From NCBI GenBank assembly GCA_036345935.2, contig JADWOT020000002.1:18849998-18913997 (forward strand): 64,000 nucleotides of DNA. Reading direction: 5' to 3'. A program made the position numbers and the translations under genes. Origin of the DNA: Taenia hydatigena. Its lineage: Eukaryota > Platyhelminthes > Cestoda > Cyclophyllidea > Taeniidae. Shown here one piece after another: positions 23,399-34,076 of this stretch; position 1 is the stretch's first letter; every line of letters starts with the position of its first letter. The notes under the pieces were generated by a model. It ran no database searches, had not been told where the DNA came from, and saw only the letters and a program-made list of their open reading frames with translations.

Positions 23399-23529
23399 TG
23401 GATGGAGCCCCGAGTTCGACTCCAATAGTTTTCGACCCTGCATCCAAAATCGTCGCCACTGATAAATCCACCTGTGCTGCTTTAGCCACTGGAGCTCTGC
23501 TAGCTTCCATGGCCTTAGTGCTTGCATAA
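23399..23529 (+). pseudogene. C-terminal hydrophobic exon of the FN3 gene
   Basis: Following GGTTCAG, the frame that continues the phase-1 FN3 exon reads through DGAPSSTPIVFDPASK and ends in a hydrophobic tail (AALATGALLASMALVLA) immediately before the TAA. Such a tail is either a C-terminal membrane anchor or a GPI-attachment signal. With the upstream FN3 exon (intron 23152-23398, GT-AG) this gives one extracellular FN3 domain plus a C-terminal anchor, the architecture of the EG95/TSOL18-type oncosphere proteins of tapeworms. That is an analogy of plan, not proven homology. No frame damage in this exon. Confidence 0.5.
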
Positions 23530-23816
23530 ATCTCCTCAAAAGCCTGTCGAATTCAACAGCTGTTTGACCTTCTCCGAGTATAGAACCTCAATGCTTGCAT
23601 TGCTAAACACGCTGTTTATTTTTACTGCAGGCTTCATTACTCCGCAGGACGGTCGATTTAAAAAACATTTGCCTTCAATCTTTATTATCATGAGCAGTTG
23701 TTGCAAACGATTGTCAAATGACAAATATAATGAGCAGTTAGCGATTTCGTCTGTTGTCAATCAGTGATGAATGCAGACCTCAAGGCACCAGTTGCATTTT
23801 ACACAAATTAAATTGA
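23530..23816. other. Non-coding, possible 3' UTR
   Basis: An acceptor-like TTTATTTTTACTGCAG ends at 23630 and a 45-codon frame without motif follows it. No clear AATAAA directly behind the FN3 gene. Confidence 0.25.
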
Positions 23817-23930
23817 AAGAGAAATTGAGAAGTGGGATGAAGTAGACACAAAATAATCGAGACTAATTCGAAATCATAGAGGTGAGTAGGTGGACGTGTG
23901 AGAAGTCAGCAGAAGCCGCTACCGGAGAAC
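23817..23930 (-). repeat. Repeat C, second inverted fragment
   Basis: AGAGAAATTG(A/T)GAAGTGGGATGAAG(T/C)AGA and the following AGAGGTG(A/G)GTAGGT match 19989-20085 in the same orientation, i.e. the inverted form of repeat C. It adjoins repeat D copy 2. Confidence 0.6.
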
Positions 23931-23959
23931 ACCCACACAATCAATCCAACAGCCCAACA

Positions 23960-24345
23960 AAGCGTGTGGTTTTATGGGTTGCGTGTGGGTGCGCGATTTG
24001 CTTTGTGGGTCAAGAGTGGATCATTCCATTGGCTTATATCTCTTTACCATACGCTTATAGGGACACGTGTGTGGGATGTCAATACGAGCTCTGTTTTTGC
24101 TGTAGAAAAGATATCATTTCCATTCAGCTTTATATTGCTGGCAACTTTATTCCTGCATGGTGATTGCCAAATAGCAGGAAGTGCGACACATTGTCAAATA
24201 AGTTTAGCTTCTTATCCGATCCTTTAGTAAGCGATACGAGGGACGCAGTTCTTTTACGCTTTCATTCTGATTCTTGAGCATTTTGCTTCTACCTCATTTA
24301 ATTTGTGTGCGCGTGAGAGCACACAGGGACAAATGAAACTCTACT
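23960..24345 (+). repeat. Repeat D, copy 2, downstream of the FN3 gene
   Basis: Direct partner of 22165-22810, with only about 90 bases between its two blocks. Similarity stops just where copy 1 leads into the FN3 exon, and no FN3 exon follows here. This suggests a tandem gene duplicate whose coding part was lost or replaced. Confidence 0.65.
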
Positions 24346-24426
24346 CTCTTCGACGCTTCAAGCCTAATGTCAGTCAGTCACTAGAAAGTACGCTTACGTT
24401 AGTCAACAGGGTGACGTGTACCCGTT

Positions 24427-24440
24427 ACACACACACACAC
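24427..24440. repeat. Short (AC)7 microsatellite
   Basis: Seven uninterrupted AC units. Confidence 0.9.
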
Positions 24441-24872
24441 CCAAGCCCAGTCACCAATGGCCTACAGCTAAGTTGACGCAAACACGTTGATCAACCAGGT
24501 CATCGCTCTTGGTATGCGAACCTGAAATTGAACCTGGATAGTGGATCGCTAGCATTGGGACCACTCACCCACAATGTAAACACAGGCTATTGCACCTGCT
24601 TCCGTTATTCAGCCTGATAAAATGTGCCCATTCTTTTGTCTTGCCTTCAAAACTCTAAAGATTGTATCGACTATTTTTTGTATCAGTTACTACCGCTTCT
24701 TTAACTAAAAACCATTTTTATGCAACTAAACATCTGTAACGTGCGTGTAGCATTGAAAGGCTTCCTTGAAGAGAGCAGAAGACAAAATAATGGGACAGAA
24801 TATCCGTATTTAGCAAACAGAAGGGGAGTGGTGCTGCTAGGAGAAAAGAAAGTCCAGCCCGACCAACACAAG

Positions 24873-25055
24873 CAATACTACAAAATTTAATCCAGTGAGA
24901 GTGGAATTCCCAATCACGAGGGGATCAATACTACAAAATTTCCTCCATTGAGAGCGAAATTCCCAATAACGGGGGGATCAATACTACGGAATTTCATCCG
25001 GTGAGAGCGAAATTTCTAATCACGAGGGGATCAATACTACAAAATGCCCTAGTGA
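24873..25055 (+). repeat. 53-base minisatellite, 3.4 units
   Basis: Exact 53-base spacing: units start at 24873, 24926, 24979 and 25032, each with CAATACTAC then an A/T-rich core, a GTGAGAG-like word and a CACGAGGGGAT-like end. The last unit is cut after about 24 bases. The same unit occurs inverted at 17700-17897 and as a single copy near 35955-35995. Confidence 0.85.
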
Positions 25056-27245
25056 ATGGGTATGTTGCCGCAACCAATGCGCCAAAAAAGAAGAGAAGCA
25101 TCACAAAATTATAGCTATTCCAGCCTGTGTGGTGTAAAAGGCGTAATTGCGTGCTCTCTGTACTGGCTGTAGCGAAAATTATGTGCTGCAAATCAGTCGC
25201 CATTTCTCCAAGTACTCTCAGCAGAATTTTCCACTTTTCGCCTTTTAAGCTCTGTCAATTCTCTGGTATGTCTTCTTTGTTTTCTACTTCGCCTTTTTGG
25301 CAAAATAAATACACACAAACTCAAATATCTCCATAAATGCGGCTATGAAGAGAAGACAGGTTTACCAAAGTCTCTTGCGTCTTTTTGATTCCGAGTCGGC
25401 ATTTTGGAAAGAAAGGGTCTGAATTCTTCAGTCTGACAAAGTGTTCCATCAGGCTACGGCTAGTTTGCACGAATGGTAGCCAATAGTGGCAGCTGTCAAT
25501 AGGGGTTTCCAAGAGACCATGAAGCAATGCTTCTACAACAATGCATCGCATTCCCTTGCTTGACAACTTTGAGCGACTGCAAGTAGTCAAGTAAATTGCA
25601 TGAATCTTCTTGTGATTCAAAAGCGCCCCATAAAGGCAGGCAGGTGTAAACGCATGTCTTGAGAGTGTTTAATGTCACTGGCCAAAAGTCAGTTCATGCC
25701 ATCAAGTGAGAGATGGACAGGTAACAGGTCTCAAACTTGGCTGTACGATGAGTATTTGCTGTCATATGAAGGAAAATTGTATCAACTCTCTTACTACCTG
25801 TCACGCAGCTGAGGTTCATTTAAGGACAGCTGACTCCAAACCAGGTTAAGATATGAGCTAAGGATAATTCAAAGGTAAAAGTGCAGAGCAAGCGGGTGGT
25901 GGCTGCAGTTGCAGAATGCGCATTAGCATCCTGTGCTTGGTTTGCTGACTTAAAACAGTCGATGAGAGCGACACGCTTCTCCCATTCTTTCTTTCCTCCT
26001 CTTCCTTTGCTCTTTATTGTCCTGTTGGAAAGGATGGTGAATTGCAGGACTAATTGCGTTAGGGCTGAAAGGATGGAAGTGGGGATGAGAGGTGTGTTAC
26101 AAAACTGTTCTTCAATGTAGAATATGCCTTTACTTAGGATGCGAGAAGGGAGCGCGTCTTTGTGCTTGGAGGGCACACACGGAAGACTAGGTGCAGTGTA
26201 TGGATACCACGCGAGATTGACAGAACAAAAGCTACCGCGTCCCAAAGCACACGACCATGTCACCGATCGCAATCTCGCATCCTACTCGACTCAAATGTTG
26301 CGCAATTTCCTCTTTAGCTAGTACATCAGTATGACAAATGCTGTTCAGAGCAAATTCTTCACACTGTGTACGATGAAGGAGACACACAGCCGACAGAGGA
26401 GAGTTGAGATAAGAGACCATTACATCTCCTTCCACCGCGAAATGACCTTCATACAACGGGGTGCCAGAGTGTCGGAGAAGGGGAGCTGAATCATCACTTC
26501 ATCACGGTGAGGTGTGGTTACCGAGCCTCCTTCGTTCTTGTGTGTAAATTGATTGTACTTGCTTGGTCTTACAGACGATGACGCTGCTATATGATCACTC
26601 GGGCATGCATCTTATGGTACTTGAAGAGACAGAGTAGATACTCAGCTTCGCAGTTCACCATGGAAAAGATTGAACGTAGCATCCCATGGTGCAATGCTTG
26701 AGGTTGGCATAAGCAGATTCTACCTCTCTGTAGGTTTCTCTGCAATGCAGTCATATCGTCTTCGCCATGACAATCGATGATCCCAGCCACATGGTACTTT
26801 TGACGTTTTGGTGACTTGATGATGATGCCGGATAGTAAGATTCGTCTGTGCGACGTCACTCTGTGCTTACCTGTCATTCACTCAGCTTCTTAGACAAATG
26901 TACTCATTTGAGTAGCTAGATTGTGGTCTTTCATTCAATCCAATCCTCGGATCAATTTAATGCAAGGTGTCAGGGATACCTCGCTAAACTTCTCCTCCTT
27001 GGCTTTCATTTCTGTGCAGCGAGTAGAGTGAGATCACGCAGGGGTTACTCTTCTTTGTTTTTGTAATAAGGGAGTCAGAGTGATGATTATTATGCTGTTT
27101 CAGAGAATCCACTTCATTTTTCGAAGGAGGATGGCGACGGTTCTGAATAAAGAAGAGCAATCGCTAAAACGCCTCTTGCCTGACATTAAGGACTAATTAG
27201 GCAATATATATAGCAAGTGGAGAAGGGCAACACAACTTCAAAATA
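25056..27245. other. Stretch with one longer unassigned ORF
   Basis: The minus frame 25820-26272 is open for 150 codons; its middle has a plausible charged segment (SKGRGGKKEWEKRVALIDC), but the plus strand is also open over much of it (25881-26120), and no motif was recognised. Smaller frames at 25321-25620 and 26587-26877 (minus) are likewise unassigned. Confidence 0.25.
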
Positions 27246-28788
27246 TGTCTGTAGTCAATTGGCATTTCATGTTGGATATTATGCTTCATGCTGGTGGCCA
27301 TGATGCCTTTAATGATCATCTGATTTGACCTGCAAACTAACCCTTACGATGTCAAAGAACAAATGGTGTGTTGTTTGGGCTCCATGTGATGACAAGCGTG
27401 GGTGCCTGAAAGATGACTCTTTAGTAACACCAATAGGAGAGGTACAAAGTCTTTTGAGCACCCCCATTGGTTGCAGGTGAACAAGCGCTGCAACTGGTTC
27501 AAGTGTAATTAACTTGTTTTTCCCGCCTCACCACAAGCGACGCCAAAATTGAGGGAGTTGTTGACCATTAGTAGATACGCGACATTAGACTTGGCCTTCA
27601 AACGACACTGTTCAATACCATTGTGCTGGATTAACTACTTAGATCCAGGAACGTTCATTTCTGTCGCTATCATTGGCAACGTACTCACTCTAACTAGATG
27701 TGCGCCTTGAAGCGCTGCGTAAAACATGACTGCTGCTACAAAATCATTGCAGCCAATTCCTCTTGTCAAGCTGAGGTCATCACCGTAAAGATAGGTCCCA
27801 CTGCTCTCCGTTGGTCTTGTCGATCCCCTATACTGCTCTCACTTTTCTGCTAACAAGACATTAATAAATTGCAGAATCATGAAACCACAATATTTTTGAG
27901 CCATAATCGTTGGTAGCATTGCCATTGTTTCATGATGATGACGTCCACTGAACAGCGTGATTTTCCATGAAAGCCTAGTCATTATTTCCACAATTGCACG
28001 CAACATCAAGGTTCACACGGTTGATGAATTCACAGACTCTTATCTGCTATTCTCTCAATAATTCATGTAAAATCATATGAAATCATGAGCAACATTTGTT
28101 TGAAGAGACGGAGCTCAAAATTAATGGTTTCACATGACCAGCAGATCATCATAATTTGTGTCTGCTTCCCATATTGTAACATGCGACTTTGCCTTTGTTA
28201 TTGAAGTTTCCTGCTCATCGTCAAAGTTCACATGCTCAAAGCTGAAGCCGACATTTCACAAAAGCTATCATATGACTAGTGTTTGTTGTGTTAAGCCCCT
28301 TCTGCATCACCGATCACCAGCAACTCTAATTCATACTACAAAGACACGATCTCACCCTGTAAATCAACTTCTCATTGTGGGTCCCAAGAGCCACAGAGTG
28401 GAAAGAAACGGTTGAGCAGACAGTGAAAGGTGCTTTGTGTACTACATCCACACACCGATGACGTTTCTACTTTTATGTCTATTTCTGACCTAATCAGAAA
28501 ATCATCAGGTGTGTAAGTGACTTCCATCACTTTCCAAAGATCGTGCTCATCTTCCGTTCTTCTTTCGTTTATGCAGATCTGCACTAACTGCAATAGGTAG
28601 ATAGCAGCGCAATCATTACAGATATGATTGATCGATCATGTCCACAGCCTAGATGTGATGTTTGTTAGCACCCAGCTAAGCTCCCACTCCAGCTTCGTAA
28701 TGAAGAGGGCCTTGCTGAAGTCATTGTCATCCGCACAACTTTCCTCCATTGCTCATAATCTAACCCTACATAACATTCGCTTGCACAA
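27246..28788 (+). repeat. Segmental duplication A, copy 1
   Basis: Aligns end to end in direct orientation with 29850-31879, with many substitutions and small indels (about 70 percent identity by eye). Landmarks are AGTCAATTGG(C/T)ATTTC at the start, TCAAGCT..GGTCATCACCGTAAAG, AACAAGACATTAATAAATT, CAAAATTAATGGTTT, and CGTGCTCATC near the end. It lacks about 500 bases present in copy 2. It carries only a broken version of the ORF seen in copy 2. Confidence 0.85.
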
Positions 28789-29849
28789 AATTGGACCAAA
28801 TGTGTAATAGTTGGCGTTACGTCCTATTTTGGAAATTTAGTTTGACAATTTGCTTTAATTAATCCATTTCACTGAAATAACCACTCATCATTTTCTCTTT
28901 GTGATATTCAACATTTGATCATTAGTTGAGCAGAAGGGTTAATGCGCTGCCTAAGAGTCTCCTCACAGTCCATTCGTGCACGTGAAATAATATCCACTCC
29001 TACTCAGCTTTGGCGCGTATCTATGGCTTCATCGCTATCAAGCATTGCAGTATTAGCTTCATCGAATCACTGGTGCACCATGGCATGCCAACCATCTCAG
29101 GCCGGTGAATAAGCGTTTAAAGCCTAAGCCAGCCATTCTGCACACAAGCATTAGCGAAATGGGTCGGCGTTTACCACTGACTCGCGCGATCCCATTGTAA
29201 GGACACGATAGCGTCACTTAGTGCAAGATTACATCAGAATGCATTTGCATGTGGTGAATCAGAACCGTTAAGTATTGAACTTTTAAGTTTTTATGAGCAA
29301 CTGCAGGGCGTCCTTTATCTTTGCATCCCTAGATGTTGGCGTATTTGAGGTGTGGTTTTGAGACACTACATGTTTAGTCCATTTTGGCCCTGGCATTAAT
29401 TTTTCCCTGATTTGGCGCACCAACACATACTGCATTATCGTACCGACACCGCGCAATTTGGAGTTGAATGATTTTGCCGAGACATGCGAATGATGTGCTG
29501 CCCTCATCACGATTGTACATTTGTAGATACATTTGCTGGCTCCTCACTACTGCACAAATGTCGGTCTTAAGTCCACGCAAAAAGCCCGTTTATTGCCATT
29601 TGTGAAGCACTTGCTTCATTTTCACTTGTAGCATGCTAATGAGTTTTGTAACTTTCTTGAATGTCTCTCTAAAAAGACATTAGTCCTTTACCGAGAATCC
29701 TCACAAAATTTAACAAAAAAGTCTTCTTATTTACATCCACTAGCATCGAAAGTGTCTCCAAAAGTAGTCCTTTAAATTGCCATTTGGAACAAATTTAAAA
29801 TGATTTTACGTTAATAACCGGTAAAGAAAGACCTCATGGCTCTGTATTG
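28789..29849. other. Spacer between the duplication copies
   Basis: About 1.06 kb of single-copy-looking DNA. Small minus frames of 75 and 68 codons (29283-29580) without motif. Confidence 0.3.
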
Positions 29850-31879
29850 TGTCTCTAGTCAATTGGTATTTCGTGTTGGATGCTATGTTTCATGCCGAGT
29901 GCTCTGACGCCTTTGAGGAGTAATTGATTTGACCCGCAAACAAATTGTTCGTTGTACGCGTATCATGTGATGGCAGGCGTGGGTGAGTGCGAGCGACCTC
30001 TTCGGTAACACGAAGAGGAGAGGTGCAAAATGCTTTGAGCATCTTAATCTGTTGTAGGTGAACAAACGCCACAACTGTTTGAAGTGCAATTAAATTCGTT
30101 TTCACTTTAATAGAAACAGTGTCAAAACTGAAGGACTTGATCACTGGTAGATATACGACGCTCGACTTGGCTTTTAAACAATGCTGTTAAATACCATCGT
30201 GCTAAATTAGCCATCAAAGTTTGAGAAAGACTATTTTGTGGCTATCGTTGACAACGTACTCACTTTGACTTGACGTACACCTTAAGACGCTGCGTGAGAC
30301 ATGACTGCTGCTACAGAATCATGGCAGTAAATTTTCCTTGTCAAGCTAGGGTCATCACCGTAAAGCATTAATTCCATTGCTCTCTTTTGAACTTGTGGGT
30401 TTTCCATACTTCCCTCACTTTTCCACTAACAAGACATTAATAAATTACAAAGCCCTAATTTTGCATGATTTTTGAGCTTTAGCCGCTGATGATGTTAGCA
30501 TTGAATCGTGATGATGATGTCCACCATACAACGTGATTTCCCATGGAAGCCTTATCATTGCTTCCACTCTTCAATGCAACATAAACGTTCACACATTTGG
30601 AGAATTCACAAAATCATAACTGCGATTTCGCTACAAAAATAGTTTATTTGTGAATCATTTAAAATCATAAACATCATTTGTTCGTAGACACGAAGCTCAA
30701 AATTAATGGTTTTACACGATCCACATTTTATTGAAATTATATGTCTGCCTTTCATATTGTCTCGCACAAATTCGCCTTGATTAGTGAAGTTTTCCACTCA
30801 ACTGCCCTTTCCACCCCCATCGTCTGCGGTCATAGACTCAGAGCTAAAGCCGACATTTCAGAAAAGCCAACATGTGACTTGTGATCGTTATGCTGAACCC
30901 GTTCTGCTTCACCAATCACCACCGACTGCTGTTCTAACCACATGCTTGGCATTACGTTAGTAAGTGTCGGTGCGACCTCTTCTTCTAACTCCATTTCTCG
31001 CTGTGGCACCCCAAGAGCTATGATGTGGAAGGAGACAGTTGAGTAGACAATAAAAATACTTTGTGTGCAACATTCCTACACCGATGACGTCTCAACTCCT
31101 ATGTCCCCTCATGTCCACATCACAACTGATTCTCGCATCACAGTGACACATTTGTGCTAGCTTTTATTTTAGTAATTAAAACCGCAAAACCTTGCATTCT
31201 GCGGTTATCACTACTGGTTACCGTACTCGAAGTTGATTCATTTTAGTGAGTTTTATTAAACTTCTGCTAAAGACGTTAAAAATGAAATGAAATGATTCGG
31301 TGGTTTTCTCGCTTGAAAGTTGACTGGTTAAAAGAGAGGAGTGAATCCAGTTTATCAGTGGCATTGACCACGTCAGCGTAAATGATAGCGTTGGGTAGTC
31401 GGTAGCGGGCTTATCGAATAGGAAACTGAAAGACTAAAGGCAAAGTTCGTCAACAAATCATCTTGCGGGCCGGTACCTGCATTGGCAGCACATTCAGTGG
31501 TGTCACATGCTAATGGCACAACAAAAAGCACTGACAGGGGTTGAGAATTTGTGAAGTAACTGGTAAAAATGTTTATTGCAGGTACTCCCAACTTTAAAGA
31601 AAGGAAGGTGACTAACTCTTCACTCATTTCAAAAATCGTGCTCATCTCCCGTTCTTTTTTCGTTTGTGGAGACCCACGTTGACTAAAATAGGTGGATAGC
31701 GAACCGACCATTACAGCTATGGTTGACCAATCTTGTCTACAGCCTAGGCACCAGGTGCGTAAGCACACACCCCTTAGGTCCCACTCCAAACTCGTGATAA
31801 ATAATGCCTCGCTAAAGTCATTGTCAGCCGCATAACTTTCCTCACACAATCTAGGCCCACTTAAAATCAGTTTGCGTAA
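29850..31879 (+). repeat. Segmental duplication A, copy 2, with a 0.5 kb extra segment
   Basis: Partner of 27246-28788. Between about 31110 and 31620 it has a segment absent from copy 1, so either this copy gained an insertion or copy 1 lost it. No target-site duplication was recognised at the borders. The minus-strand 207-codon ORF straddles the extra segment and the conserved part. Confidence 0.85.
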
Positions 31880-31996
31880 GCATCTTCTGAGAGATGGTAA
31901 TGTGTGGGGTGAAAGGGAAGAAGGATGTATGTTCGCCTCAAGAATAGAAGTGCACGAGCTGTAGAGACAGTGCCGATGTTGAGAATTCGTCTCCAT
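31373..31996 (-). CDS. Longest ORF in the window, 207 codons, unassigned
   Basis: Its length is well beyond the other frames here and beyond what I expect by chance. From about residue 52 it reads EESYAADNDFSEALFITSLE and then continues LEWDL. The same minus frame in duplication copy 1 reads EESCADDNDFSKALFITKLE before breaking into stops. In that 23-codon block 14 bases differ; 8 are at third positions and about half of the changed codons are silent, which suggests past selection on the protein. The first 50 residues are Ser/Leu/Arg-rich; the C-terminal third lies in the segment missing from copy 1 and includes a hydrophobic LSVLFVVPLA stretch. No family was recognised. A decayed transposon or host gene exon are both possible. 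Confidence 0.4.
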   Translation of the reverse strand: METNSQHRHCLYSSCTSILEANIHPSSLSPHTLPSLRRCLRKLILSGPRLCEESYAADNDFSEALFITSLEWDLRGVCLRTWCLGCRQDWSTIAVMVGSLSTYFSQRGSPQTKKEREMSTIFEMSEELVTFLSLKLGVPAINIFTSYFTNSQPLSVLFVVPLACDTTECAANAGTGPQDDLLTNFAFSLSVSYSISPLPTTQRYHLR

Positions 31997-33055
31997 AATG
32001 CATCATGAAAAGAGAGCACATTACGAATAGGCCCAATGTTTAAAAATACCCACTGTGGAGAACAGGGGCTTGCTCAACTAATGAGTCGGTGGAGAGCATT
32101 CAATGAAAGTTCTCTGCTTTTGCGCTCGTAGATGAATTACATCCTATGCATTGTCGCTTTTGGGGTGTTGACAGGGAGCAAAGCTAATCGTATTCAAAAA
32201 GACTTATGTAGTGGGCCATTGAAAATTGTGATTAAATCCAAGCAACTGTGTAAGTGAGAATGGTACCAGTCTGTTTTTACCCCACCCCCTTTGCATCGAT
32301 TGGGTTGTCAAGACTCATATGAATACGTATTGTCGAGGAAATAATAAGTGGAGCGATGTGGCATGTCTACGTGTCAGAATGACAATGGGCAATGTTTAGC
32401 AAGGTGGTCATGTTCGCAATGGTGAATTCTTAATTTTAATGAATTCTGCCTAATAAAATTCGGCCACAAATGCATCATTTGCATCTATTCTGATGTGTAG
32501 ATGATATGCAGGATGAACGGATGGATGGTTACATGGATGGCCAGTTGCAATACGCATGCAGGAATAGAAGAATGTCTCCAAACTTGTCTAGCAAATGCTT
32601 TAGAAATCGTAAGATGCAGGCTATAAGATGGCAATTGTAATCATTAGACTTACTCAAGCATTAAGCTTGATTTGATCCTTTGCGTGTTTTATATTGACGC
32701 AAACAACTACGTTCAAACTTTCTCCTTTTTACCCAGTTGAAGACTTTGTGTGAAATGGCAATTGACTCGAGTAAGAGATTTAAAACGGACAAACTTGTAT
32801 GATTTTTTTTTTGAAATTTGCGTCGCAACGCCACATCAAAGATGCAATCCGTTAGTTAATTGGTGAATGCGATGCGTTGCAAACGTGGTAGCGAGATTCA
32901 GTCTTTATCGCAGTAGCTGCGTTCGCGTTGTCAAAGTGACGTTTCAGTGTTGCGACCACTAATATGATTGGTGTAGAAATTTTGTTTCTAAGCCATAAAA
33001 GAGCTAATCTGGTGGGGATTAGTAAAGATTAAACAGGGGTAAATAGACGAGATTC
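31997..33055. other. Non-coding stretch
   Basis: No open frame of note; an ATGGATGG-type simple stretch near 32515 and a T-run near 32802. Nothing supported. Confidence 0.35.
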
Positions 33056-34076
33056 ATGGACGAATTACAAAGTGTGAACTCACAATTTAACTTTTGGTGT
33101 TTTTTCAAAAATATTGGACTACGTTGTTGCTCTATTTGCACACTCAGTGAAATTTACAAAGGATTGATAAAGCGGTATTCTTTGTATTGCTCCAAAAGTA
33201 AATGCAGTTGTTTCAAAATACTGAAAATGGAAGTTGAGGCAACTTAATGCCATTTGTTTAATTGACCTAGAATAGTGAGGTGAGGATGTTCTTTTGAATA
33301 CGATCAGATGGGAAATACACTTCTATAAGAACTTAATGGCCTCGAACTTACGGCATGAATGCCTATGGATCTGAGACAGTAGTTAGATACTTGTTATGAG
33401 GGCACTGCTTTTCATGCAAACAATGTCGAGGCAGGATCCAACTTTCAGTTACTCCAAACAGGATATCTGTATACCAAATGTTGCAAGCTTTGTAGTGTTG
33501 CCACACAAGTCACTTTGTCCACTGCGATTTAAACTCAATAATGTTCCAGTTGATGCACACAGAAATAAACTGAATCTAGGTGACTTTGGCTTGGCCAAAT
33601 CTTCTGGTTACCCACTTTTAACGTTAATCAACAAAGTAAGTTCTCCATTCTTCAGAACTCATTGAAAATTCATTTGACTAATAACTGTGCATCGCAAGTT
33701 GCTCTTCTGACACTCTCCATGGAAAGCTTGAAAAGTTGTTACCATTCTATGCCATGAGTCAGTTCTACCACAAACAGCGCTTTGGTTTGTTGTGAGTGAG
33801 GCACTCATGCGCTGTTCCTAGAACATTTCACATTGTGATTGTCGCCACATATTTTCTCCTCATTCAAATATGCTGAAGCGCCAAAGCATTGCACACATCT
33901 TTTCCCTCCCCATCACTAATAAATCATTGCTTGCCTTACTGTCAATGGACATTCAACGAGATGGCACCAGAGATTGCCTCCTGCTTGTATTGGTGAATGC
34001 ACTAAATTCGAACAAAAGGTCAAGAACAAAAATGTTCAAGACGAGGATCCCTTCGAAGGCTAATCTGCCTATTTGA
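33056..34076 (+). pseudogene. Decayed CMGC-type protein kinase (CDK-like), probably processed
   Basis: Kinase landmarks follow in the right order and spacing across changing frames: IYKGLIKR near the ATP lobe; IRWEIHFYKNL from about 33303, like the aC helix; VYQMLQAL from about 33468, then CCHTSHFVHCDLN, an eroded HRD loop; LNNVPVDAHRNKLNLGDFGLAKS with DFG at about 33582-33590; NKVSSPFFRTH, in the place of the VATRWYRAPE activation segment; then HIFSLP and NKRSR near 33890-34010, like the C-lobe end of CDKs. The best recalled match is the CDK7/MAPK group (DFGLAKS). There are at least three frame changes and several stops, HRD is HCD, and no intron interrupts the order, which favours a retro-copied pseudogene. 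A GTAAGT at 33636 lies inside the match and is not needed as a donor. Confidence 0.5.

Noticed and set aside
24427..24440. CRISPR-like or telomeric repeat
   Set aside because: The only regular repeats are a 14-base AC run and a 53-base minisatellite without spacers; neither fits CRISPR or telomere structure.
33636..33641. GTAAGT as a splice donor in the CDK-like relic
   Set aside because: Kinase-like residues continue across it at the expected positions, so it is not needed as an exon end.
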